From NCBI GenBank assembly GCA_964384805.1, contig CAYLLO010000041.1:1-11390 (forward strand): a stretch of DNA of 11,390 bases, read 5' to 3'. Shown piece after piece: positions 1-5,878 of the stretch (positions are counted from its first letter, which is position 1; the number at the start of each line of letters is the position of its first letter). The DNA is from HGM10611 sp964384805 (GTDB lineage: Bacteria; Bacillota_I; Bacilli_A; ML615J-28; CAG-313). The notes under the pieces were generated by a model. That model worked only from the letters and a program-made list of their open reading frames with translations. It was not told the origin of the DNA and searched no databases. The translations under genes were made by a program, and so were the position numbers.

Positions 1-19
1 ATTAACTATTGATAGCAAT

Positions 20-319
20 GTTTGCTAGGTATGTTAAATACAAATGATACTATACAATCAATACTTTTAAATATCCTTGCTCTGTGTTTGCTAGGTATGT
101 TAAATACAAATGATACTATACATTTAAATTTTCAGGATAACCTTCAACATTGTTTGCTAGGTATGTTAAATACAAATGATACTATACTTACCTACATATA
201 TCCTGGTAAAGAATATGGTTTGCTAGGTATGTTAAATACAAATGATACTATACCTAGAAAAAAAGCTGAAGGGTATGCTAAACGTTTGCTAGGTATGTTA
301 AATACAAATGGTACTAATC
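20..319 (+). CRISPR. CRISPR array, trailer end (5 repeats, 4 spacers)
   Basis: Five 36-bp direct repeats lie at 20-55, 86-121, 152-187, 218-253 and 284-319, separated by four different 30-bp spacers (56-85, 122-151, 188-217, 254-283). Repeats 1-4 are identical, starting GTTTGCTAGG and ending GATACTATAC. The fifth differs at repeat positions 28, 34 and 35, all in its 3' half, which is the usual mark of the end far from the leader. I therefore read the array left to right with the leader and newest spacers off the left edge. A 36-bp repeat starting GTTT with 30-bp spacers is the usual format of type II (Cas9) arrays, but no cas gene or tracrRNA is in the window, so the type is inference. Bases 1-19 could be part of another spacer or of the leader. 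The long open frame across the array is an artefact of the 66-bp period. Confidence 0.96.
284..319 (+). repeat. degenerate terminal CRISPR repeat
   Basis: This last repeat copy matches the consensus over its first 27 bases and then carries A to G at position 28 and a swapped TA to AT at positions 34-35. No further repeat follows in the next several hundred bases, so it closes the array. It fixes the array orientation. Confidence 0.9.
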
Positions 320-532
320 TATATGCACCATTTATATTTGTTAAAATAAAAAAATTATCCACTTGTGTTCATATAAAAATTCCCATTTTTAATAACATAA
401 ATGATTAGTTAGTTTTTATTATCATCATTTTCTTTTTTACTAATTCTATATTATTATATCAAAGCAGTAAATAAAAGTTAATAATCAAGTAACCAAATGT
501 TAAAAAAATTACAAAAGTATAAAATAAAATCG
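320..532. other. AT-rich spacer after CRISPR array, no gene seen
   Basis: This stretch is very AT-rich and has no open frame with a ribosome-binding site. It contains an AT-only hairpin at 374-391 (7-bp arms around TCCC) that could weakly end the array transcript, and a single DnaA-box-like octamer TTATCCAC at 355-362 that I regard as chance. I looked on both strands for an anti-repeat complementary to the CRISPR repeat, which would mark a tracrRNA, and did not see one. Confidence 0.6.
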
Positions 533-571
533 CTGATAAGTTGCCTAATATAGGTTTCCTATCAGTTTTTT
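533..571 (+). terminator. rho-independent terminator-like hairpin with alternative folds
   Basis: CTGATA (533-538) is perfectly complementary to TATCAG (560-565) and is followed by six T (566-571), the plan of an intrinsic terminator. Inside it lie two mutually exclusive small hairpins: CCTA/TAGG (544-547 with 551-554) and ATAGG/CCTAT (550-554 with 558-562), the second competing with the outer stem. No plus-strand gene precedes it, so it would end either the CRISPR transcript or an unrecognised short RNA. Confidence 0.55.
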
Positions 572-592
572 AAATGCTAAAATACTATTAAG

Positions 593-685
593 GTGGTAGT
601 TAAAGGTGAAGATGCTATATTAATTAAACGCCAGGATGTGTGATGCCCTAAGAAATGTAACCCAATCATCTTATGCAATAAATAA
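593..685 (+). pseudogene. possible decayed short ORF (unrecognised)
   Basis: From a GTG at 593 the frame reads VVVKGEDAILIKRQDV, then a TGA stop at 641-643, then CPKKCNPIILCNK before a TAA at 683-685. The stretch is richer in G and C than its flanks and its composition looks protein-like on both sides of the TGA. There is no clear start or ribosome-binding site and no family I recognise. It may be a gene remnant, part of a structured RNA, or chance; a broken gene is my weak preference. Confidence 0.22.
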
Positions 686-704
686 AAATAATAGTGCTAA
701 ATTA

Positions 705-733
705 TTGAAATATATATAGATTTATAGTATTAT
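705..733 (+). promoter_or_regulatory. promoter of the MarR-ABC exporter operon
   Basis: A sigma-A-type promoter is visible: TTGAAA at 705-710, a 17-bp spacer, and TATTAT at 728-733. Transcription would begin near 740, giving a leader of about 36 nt ahead of the MarR gene. No other promoter is evident before the two exporter genes, so all three are probably one operon. Confidence 0.7.
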
Positions 734-758
734 ATAATACAGTACAAAAAAATACTAT
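724..758. promoter_or_regulatory. candidate MarR operator palindromes
   Basis: A perfect 14-bp palindrome, GTATTATATAATAC (727-740), covers the -10 box and presumed start point. In addition ATAGTATT (724-731) is the exact inverse of AATACTAT (751-758). AATACTAT occurs a third time at 581-588. MarR proteins bind palindromes as dimers and commonly repress their own operon, so binding here would block polymerase. That this regulator uses this site is inference. Confidence 0.55.
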
Positions 759-775
759 TTTAAGGGAGAAAATAT

Positions 776-1210
776 ATGACTTCAAATTATTTTTTAACAG
801 TTAGTCAAAAAGTTTTGAAAGCTTACGACAAATTATGTGAACCTTTATTGATTAAATATGATATATCATTAGTATCATTTAATATTCTAATGTTTTTAAC
901 TAATAATCCCAATTATACGACTGCTCAAGAAATTAGTGATATTAGACATATTAAAAAGAATTTAGTATCTGTACATGTTGAAAAACTTGTAAATGCAGGT
1001 TTTATCGAAAGAAGTGCAATTGTAGGAGATCGAAGAAAAATTGCCTTAAAGTGTACTGATAAGGCTAATGATATAATTAGTGCAGGACATAAAATGCAAG
1101 AACAATTTTATCAAATGTTAACAAAAGGGATAGATGATAATATGTGGGTAGTTTTTGATAAAATAAATCAAAACATTGAGGCTAATGTGGAAAAAATATT
1201 AAATGACTAA
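776..1210 (+). CDS. MarR-family transcriptional regulator
   Basis: The 144-aa product has the length and layout of MarR-family winged-helix repressors. N- and C-terminal helices form the dimerisation part, and a central DNA-binding domain spans about residues 33-95. The helix-turn-helix lies around TTAQEISDIRHIKKNLVSVH (48-67), and the wing contains the family-typical DRRK (85-88). The start is supported by AGGGAG at 763-768, seven bases upstream. The gene lies 23 bp before a two-gene multidrug-type ABC exporter. This arrangement is common for MarR repressors that are released by the exported compound and so induce their own pump. The promoter palindrome at 727-740 is the likely operator. The ligand cannot be read from the sequence. 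Family assignment is firm; the role as local repressor is inference. Confidence 0.9.
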   Translation: MTSNYFLTVSQKVLKAYDKLCEPLLIKYDISLVSFNILMFLTNNPNYTTAQEISDIRHIKKNLVSVHVEKLVNAGFIERSAIVGDRRKIALKCTDKANDIISAGHKMQEQFYQMLTKGIDDNMWVVFDKINQNIEANVEKILND

Positions 1211-1233
1211 ATTAATAAAATAGGAGGTATTAA

Positions 1234-2982
1234 ATGTTAAAACTTTTAAAGAGAATGCGTAAACGAGAAGTAGTAATGTGTTTAGTTTGTGCCATTTTTA
1301 TACTAGGTCAAGTGTACTTTGATTTGCGTTTGCCAGATTATATGAGTGAATTAACTAAACTAATTCAAACATCTGGAAGCCAAATGAATGAAATATGGTT
1401 AACAGGTTTAGAAATGTTAGGGTGTGTATTTATAAGTGCGATATTATGCATTACATGTGGATATTTATCAGCACGTGCTGCTTCGGGATTTACTATGAGA
1501 ATTCGTGAGGATTTATTTGAACATGTAATGAATTTAGGTCAATCAGAAATGTCAAAGTTTTCAGTGCCTAGTTTAATTACCAGAACAACTAATGATGTAA
1601 CTCAAATTCAAATGGTTATTTCTATGGGACTTCAAAATTTGGTCAAAGCTCCAGTTATGGCTGTTTGGGCTATTTTTAAAATTTTGGGTAAAAGCTGGGA
1701 GTTATCGGTAATTACGATTGGATTTGTTGTTGTTATGTGTGTTACAATGATAGTAATTTTATCATCTGTTTTACCACGTTTTAGATTAGTTCAACGATTG
1801 ACTGATAAAATAAATCGCGTAGCTCGTGAAAATTTAACTGGAATTAATGTAGTTCATGCATTTAATGCTGAAGATTATCAAAACAATAAATTTGAGGAAC
1901 CAAATACAACTATGTTTAAAACCCAATTAATTAATCAACGTTTTTTTGCCGTAATGATGCCTGTTTTACAACTAGGTATGAATGGGTTATCACTAGCTAT
2001 TTATTGGGTAGGTTCACTATTACTTAGTAATGTTGATATGATTAACAGATTAGCTATGTTTAGTGATATCGTTGTATTTAGTACATATGCCACATATGTA
2101 GTTACTTCATTCATTATGTTAGTTATGATTTTTATGATGTTGCCAGCTGCACAAGTCTCAGCAGAACGTATTAATGAGGTACTAGATACTAAACCTACAA
2201 TTTATGAAGGAACAAAAACTTTTGGAAGTGAAGTAGGAACTGTAGAATTCAAAAATGTAAATTTTCGTTATCCAGATTCTGGGGAAGATGAATTAATAGA
2301 TATTAATTTTAAAGTAAATAAAGGAGAGACTTTAGCAATAATTGGTTCAACTGGGAGTGGTAAAACAACTTTAATTAGTTTAATTGCTCGTTTATATGAT
2401 GTAACAACTGGTGAAGTTTTAGTTGATGGGGTAAATATTAAAGAATATACCTTTGAAACTTTATATAATAAAATTGGATATATTACACAAAAGGCTGTTC
2501 TTTTCTCTGGTTCAATAGAAGAAAATATCACTTTTGGAGAGTGTAAAGAATTAATTACTCAAGATGTTATTGATGAGTCATTAACTATTTCTCAGGCTAA
2601 AGAATTTGTAAATAAATTAGAAGGTGGTACAAAATATCATATTGCACAAAGTGGAAAAAATATTTCTGGAGGACAAAAACAAAGATTATCTATAGCTCGT
2701 ACTCTAGCAAGAAAATCTGAAATTTTAATATTTGATGATTCATTTTCAGCTCTAGATTATAAGACTGATGCGGCATTACGGGCTGGTTTATCAGAAAAAT
2801 TACAGGATACAACTAAAATTATTGTTGCACAACGTATTAGTACGATACGTCATGCTGATAAAATCCTTGTTTTAGATGATGGTGCTATTGTTGGTCAAGG
2901 TACTCATGATGAATTAATGAGAAATTGTAATGTATATCAAGAAATTGCGAAATCTCAACTTTCAGAAACTGAACTTTTATAA
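1234..2982 (+). CDS. ABC exporter half-transporter, degenerate ATP-site subunit
   Basis: This 582-aa protein has the fused order of a type IV (ABCB-like) exporter: a six-helix membrane domain (about 1-305) followed by an ATPase domain (about 335-582). Walker A is GSTGSGKT (371-378), the Q-loop Gln is 419, and the signature is ISGGQ (477-481). Two catalytic positions deviate. The residue after Walker B Asp501 is Asp502 instead of Glu, and the switch position is Gln533 (VAQR) instead of His. The partner encoded next has normal residues there but an altered signature. This is the known asymmetry of heterodimeric exporters such as BmrCD, LmrCD and TM287/288, and this protein matches the TM287/BmrC-like half. 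It would export drugs or other amphipathic compounds at the cell membrane. The start follows AGGAGG (1222-1227) by six bases. The substrate is unknown. Confidence 0.93.
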   Translation: MLKLLKRMRKREVVMCLVCAIFILGQVYFDLRLPDYMSELTKLIQTSGSQMNEIWLTGLEMLGCVFISAILCITCGYLSARAASGFTMRIREDLFEHVMNLGQSEMSKFSVPSLITRTTNDVTQIQMVISMGLQNLVKAPVMAVWAIFKILGKSWELSVITIGFVVVMCVTMIVILSSVLPRFRLVQRLTDKINRVARENLTGINVVHAFNAEDYQNNKFEEPNTTMFKTQLINQRFFAVMMPVLQLGMNGLSLAIYWVGSLLLSNVDMINRLAMFSDIVVFSTYATYVVTSFIMLVMIFMMLPAAQVSAERINEVLDTKPTIYEGTKTFGSEVGTVEFKNVNFRYPDSGEDELIDINFKVNKGETLAIIGSTGSGKTTLISLIARLYDVTTGEVLVDGVNIKEYTFETLYNKIGYITQKAVLFSGSIEENITFGECKELITQDVIDESLTISQAKEFVNKLEGGTKYHIAQSGKNISGGQKQRLSIARTLARKSEILIFDDSFSALDYKTDAALRAGLSEKLQDTTKIIVAQRISTIRHADKILVLDDGAIVGQGTHDELMRNCNVYQEIAKSQLSETELL

Positions 2983-2994
2983 GGGGGTGTTAGT

Positions 2995-4752
2995 ATGAAA
3001 TTAGATAATTTATTTACATCAACTGGTAAAGTTTTTAAATATATGAAAAAAAGTATATTAGCAGTCCTTTGCGCCTTAATACTTGCAGCTCTTAGTGCGG
3101 TTTTAACAATCATTGGTCCTAATAAAATTGGTGAAATTACTAATTTAATGAAAAATGGATTGTATAGTGATATAGATTTAGAGGCTATTTCAAAACTAGG
3201 TATATTCTTGCTTGTAATATATGTAGCAAGTGCTTTATGTCAATATATTGTTCAATTTATTATGGCAACAGTTACCTTAAATATATCTAAAAAACTTCGC
3301 ACTGATTTATCCCAAAAAATAAATCGTGTTCCTATGAGTTATTTTAATCAACATTCTCAAGGAGATGTTTTAAGTAGGATTACAAATGATGTTTCAACTT
3401 TGCAGCAAGGTTTTACAAATAGTTTACCAGGGATTATTAGTGCAGTAGCTCAATTTGTTGGATGTTTGATTATGATGTTTGTTACAGAGTGGCATTTAGC
3501 ATTATGTGTTATTATAGTAACGTTTATAGGAATGATTTCACTATTTCTAATTATGGGAAAGTCACAAAATTATTTTGTTGCCCGTCAAGAAAGTTTAGGA
3601 AATATGAATGGTTTTATTGAAGAAATGTATTCCGGTCATTCTGTTGTTTGTCTTTCTCGGGCCAATAAAAAAATTAAAGATAAATTTGATGAGTTAAATT
3701 TAAATGTATATAGTGCTAATTGGAAATCACAATTTTTATCTGGTATTATGCAACCTTTAATGAATGTTGTTGGAAATATTGGATATGTGGTAGTATGTGT
3801 TATAGGTTCAATCTTAGCACTTAATGGAACTATTGAATTTGGTATTATAGTGGCATTTATTTTATATGTTCGTCTATTTAGTTCACCATTAACACAAATA
3901 GCACAAGGATTAACTAATATGCAAACTGCCTCTGCTTCAGCAAAGCGTATATTCGACTTTTTAGAAACGGAAGATTTGTCTGATGAGAGTTATAAAAATG
4001 TCATTTTAGAAGAAGTAGAAGGAGATGTTGAATTTCAAAATGTTCATTTTAGTTATCCAGATAATCCAAATAAAATAATAATTAATGATTTTTCAGCATA
4101 CATAAAAAAAGGACAAAAGGTAGCAATTGTAGGGCCAACTGGAGCAGGTAAAACAACTATGGTTAATTTATTAATGCGCTTTTTTGAAATCAATAGTGGT
4201 AGTATTAAGATAGATGGTATTCCAATAGCTGACTTAAAACGTGAAAATGTCCATGAACTATTTGGAATGGTTTTACAAGACACATGGTTATTTAATGGAA
4301 CAGTACGTGAAAATCTAGTGTATAATATGAAAAACATTAGTGATGAAAAGTTAAAAAAAGTTTGTCAAGCTTGTGGTATTTTGAAATTCATCCGTTCATT
4401 ACCAAAAGGTTTTGATACTGTTTTAGATGAAAGTACAACAATATCGGCTGGTCAAAAGCAATTATTAACTATTGCTCGAGCAATGTTACAAGATGCACCA
4501 ATGCTTATTTTAGATGAAGCTACATCTTCAGTTGATACTCGTACTGAAACAATCATTCAAAAAGCAATGGATGAATTAACTATTGGAAGAACAAGTTTTG
4601 TTATTGCTCATCGTCTATCTACTATTAAAAATGCAGATTTAATTCTAGTGATGAAAGATGGCGATATAATTGAAAGTGGAAATCATTTAGAATTAATGCA
4701 TAAAGGTGGATTTTATTATAATTTATATAATAGTCAATTTGAACAAAACTAA
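2995..4752 (+). CDS. ABC exporter half-transporter, catalytic ATP-site subunit
   Basis: The 585-aa product is the second half of the exporter: membrane domain about 1-320, ATPase domain about 343-585. Walker A is GPTGAGKT (380-387), Q-loop Gln428, Walker B MLILDE with catalytic Glu508, and switch His539 in IAHRLST, all canonical. The signature is ISAGQ (483-487), with Ala for the first Gly, so the site completed by this signature in the partner is the weak one. The site formed by this Walker A/B and the partner's ISGGQ is the hydrolysing one. The gene begins 12 bp after its partner; its ribosome-binding site AAGGGGGTG (2981-2989) overlaps the partner's stop codon, which favours balanced production of the two halves. 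Multidrug efflux is the usual role of this family; the actual substrate is not visible. Confidence 0.94.
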   Translation: MKLDNLFTSTGKVFKYMKKSILAVLCALILAALSAVLTIIGPNKIGEITNLMKNGLYSDIDLEAISKLGIFLLVIYVASALCQYIVQFIMATVTLNISKKLRTDLSQKINRVPMSYFNQHSQGDVLSRITNDVSTLQQGFTNSLPGIISAVAQFVGCLIMMFVTEWHLALCVIIVTFIGMISLFLIMGKSQNYFVARQESLGNMNGFIEEMYSGHSVVCLSRANKKIKDKFDELNLNVYSANWKSQFLSGIMQPLMNVVGNIGYVVVCVIGSILALNGTIEFGIIVAFILYVRLFSSPLTQIAQGLTNMQTASASAKRIFDFLETEDLSDESYKNVILEEVEGDVEFQNVHFSYPDNPNKIIINDFSAYIKKGQKVAIVGPTGAGKTTMVNLLMRFFEINSGSIKIDGIPIADLKRENVHELFGMVLQDTWLFNGTVRENLVYNMKNISDEKLKKVCQACGILKFIRSLPKGFDTVLDESTTISAGQKQLLTIARAMLQDAPMLILDEATSSVDTRTETIIQKAMDELTIGRTSFVIAHRLSTIKNADLILVMKDGDIIESGNHLELMHKGGFYYNLYNSQFEQN

Positions 4753-4760
4753 TGGATAAA

Positions 4761-4789
4761 AAAACTTGATTTGTAATAAACCAAGTTTT
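4761..4789. terminator. terminator hairpin after the ABC exporter operon
   Basis: AAAACTTG (4761-4768) pairs perfectly with CAAGTTTT (4782-4789), and the stem continues weakly inward. On the plus strand the trailing T-run is only the stem's own TTTT; on the minus strand the hairpin runs into seven T (4758-4764). It can serve both convergent operons, probably better on the minus strand. Confidence 0.55.
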
Positions 4790-4816
4790 AGAAGTAATAT
4801 AAAAAATATAAAAAAG

Positions 4817-4858
4817 GGTCTGAAAAAAGTAAGTGATATCCACGAGCTTTTTTAGACC
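4817..4858. terminator. bidirectional terminator between convergent operons
   Basis: GGTCT and AAAAAAG (4817-4821, 4823-4829) pair with CTTTTTT and AGACC (4847-4853, 4854-4858), leaving one bulged G; a short GTG/CAC stem sits in the loop. The minus strand continues into a T-rich run, so it would end the flavodoxin transcript. The plus strand continues into TATTTT, giving weaker backup termination for the exporter operon. Confidence 0.65.
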
Positions 4859-4869
4859 TATTTTAAGTA

Positions 4870-5349
4870 TTACTTTAAATTCTTTAAAATCCAATTATTA
4901 AGTTTCTCTTTAGCTTCATTAATGCCATTTTTCTTAGGATAAACTAAATCTAAAGTTGAAACGATGATATTATCATGTAAAGCCTCTTCGAAATTTTGCC
5001 ACGTTTTTCTTAAATTTCCACCATTACAAACAAATAGATAAATTTTTTTGTCCTTGATTTCATTTTCTGATAAGAATGTATTAATAGGTGGTGCATAAGT
5101 TCCAAACCAACATGGTGTTCCAATAATAATATTATCATATTGAGATATGTCAACATTGTAAGCTTCTAGTTTAGGTTTTTTAGTCATATATACTTGCATT
5201 CCACCCCATACAAATCGAAAAATATTTTTAATTTTCTTTTCTTTTTGAGGTACAAGTTTTAGTACATCAGCCTCAATAGTATTTGTTAATCTCGATACAA
5301 GTTCTTCAGTATTACCTTCATAAGAATAATAGACGATTAAATTTTTCAT
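4870..5349 (-). CDS. flavodoxin-family protein
   Basis: The 159-aa product has a flavodoxin-like fold. MKNLIVYYS forms the first strand, followed by the phosphate-binding loop for FMN, YSYEGNTEE (8-16). A second flavin-contact loop is around GTPCWFGTYAPP (77-88), and a third around VCNGGN (107-112). Proteins of this type shuttle electrons or, as in the WrbA/NADPH-FMN relatives, reduce quinones; the exact reaction cannot be read. It is soluble, with no signal peptide. Its ATG overlaps the stop of the upstream ArsR gene in an ATGA (5346-5349), so the two are translationally coupled and probably controlled together. The next block on the other strand holds three more genes, two for oxidoreductases, which supports a redox-response role. 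Family certain, substrate unknown. Confidence 0.88.
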   Translation of the reverse strand: MKNLIVYYSYEGNTEELVSRLTNTIEADVLKLVPQKEKKIKNIFRFVWGGMQVYMTKKPKLEAYNVDISQYDNIIIGTPCWFGTYAPPINTFLSENEIKDKKIYLFVCNGGNLRKTWQNFEEALHDNIIVSTLDLVYPKKNGINEAKEKLNNWILKNLK

Positions 5350-5693
5350 TTTCTTTCTTCCTGCCTTTCATTAATATATAGCTCAATATTTTGTAATAAA
5401 GATTTTAAATTTAATATTTTATCGACTCCTGTAATGTGATAGTAGTTTTTAGTTCCTTGGTGTTCAATAGAAACAATTTCATTATCAAGTAAAACTTTTA
5501 AATGATGAGATACAGCTGGTCGTGATAGTTGAACTTTTTTAGCAATGTCATTAACTCTAATTCCACCATTGGCACAGTTTTCTAATAATACGGTTAAAAT
5601 TAATTGACGATTTTCATCGCATAATGCATTTAAAACTTTATTATATTTTTTTAAATCATTTTTAATTAGAGATAATCTTGTTTCTTTCTTCAT
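5346..5693 (-). CDS. ArsR-family winged-helix regulator
   Basis: With the ATG at 5693 the product is 115 aa, normal for ArsR-type repressors. The helix-turn-helix runs about residues 47-74, with recognition helix SRPAVSHHLKVL, followed by the hairpin wing (IEHQGTKNYYHI). The open frame extends upstream to a TTG at 5777, but the promoter (5725-5753) lies inside that extension, so the internal start is right. The classical metal-binding ELCVCDL box is absent; only isolated Cys25 and Cys40 are present, so a metal signal is not implied and a redox or small-molecule signal is possible. It is coupled to the flavodoxin gene and divergent from the reductase operon, whose promoter carries palindromes. 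Likely the repressor of both units (inference). Confidence 0.87.
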   Translation of the reverse strand: MKKETRLSLIKNDLKKYNKVLNALCDENRQLILTVLLENCANGGIRVNDIAKKVQLSRPAVSHHLKVLLDNEIVSIEHQGTKNYYHITGVDKILNLKSLLQNIELYINERQEERK

Positions 5694-5694
5694 A

Positions 5695-5735
5695 ATTATA
5701 CTACTCTTTCGTTTAACTATTTTTATTATACTACT
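5695..5735 (-). repeat. 11-bp direct repeats around the ArsR promoter
   Basis: The minus-strand sequence AGTAGTATAAT occurs twice, at 5725-5735 (including the -10 box) and at 5695-5705 (just before the start codon), 30 bp apart or about three helical turns. They may be regulator contacts or simply a duplicated -10 region. Confidence 0.4.
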
Positions 5736-5753
5736 AAGGTAAAAATTAATCAA
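5725..5753 (-). promoter_or_regulatory. promoter of the ArsR-flavodoxin operon
   Basis: On the minus strand TTGATT (5748-5753) is followed after exactly 17 bp by a perfect TATAAT (5725-5730). Transcription would start near 5718, about 25 nt before the ATG at 5693. This rules out the longer frame starting at 5777. Confidence 0.75.
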
Positions 5754-5795
5754 TATTGGTAAAGAAATTAGAACCAAAAAATATCTTAAATGTAC

Positions 5796-5843
5796 CTCAT
5801 AAAATAAAATTTTAAATGTATTGACATATTTAAATTTTATGAG
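5796..5843. promoter_or_regulatory. nested inverted repeats, candidate ArsR operator
   Basis: CTCATAAAAT (5796-5805) and ATTTTATGAG (5834-5843) form a perfect 10-bp inverted repeat. Nested inside are TTTAAAT (5811-5817) and ATTTAAA (5828-5834), flanking the TTGACA box at 5821-5826. The right outer arm ends just before the -10 box. Such palindromes over the -35 to -10 interval are typical repressor sites for ArsR proteins. Assignment to the neighbouring regulator is inference. Confidence 0.6.
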
Positions 5844-5850
5844 ATATAAT
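5821..5850 (+). promoter_or_regulatory. promoter of the aldo/keto reductase operon
   Basis: A consensus TTGACA (5821-5826) and a consensus TATAAT (5845-5850) are separated by 18 bp. Such a strong promoter fits a unit held silent by a repressor. AGGAGG (5868-5873) lies five bases before the ATG. Confidence 0.85.
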
Positions 5851-5878
5851 ATAAATATAAGTAACTTAGGAGGATAAG

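Noticed and set aside
355..362. DnaA-box-like TTATCCAC
   Set aside because: A single octamer in AT-rich DNA, with no second box, no dnaA or dnaN and no unwinding-element pattern; not an origin.
22..408. 128-aa open frame with repeated GMLNTNDTI peptides
   Set aside because: It is the CRISPR array read in frame; the 66-bp period keeps the frame open and there is no ribosome-binding site.
320..775. tracrRNA anti-repeat searched for on both strands
   Set aside because: No stretch complementary to the repeat's 5' half was seen; the tracrRNA, if any, is outside the window.
2268..2531. Minus-strand open frame of 87 aa
   Set aside because: Shadow of the first ABC ATPase domain, antisense to Walker A and the Q-loop region, without start signals.
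4053..4337. Minus-strand open frame of 94 aa
   Set aside because: Shadow of the second ABC ATPase domain.
4625..4894. Minus-strand open frame of 89 aa spanning the exporter end and intergenic hairpins
   Set aside because: It runs through both terminator hairpins and overlaps two real genes; Phe/Ile/Tyr-rich as expected of AT-rich noise.
5694..5777. 28-residue N-terminal extension of the ArsR protein
   Set aside because: It starts with TTG, has no ribosome-binding site and contains the promoter's -35 and -10 boxes.
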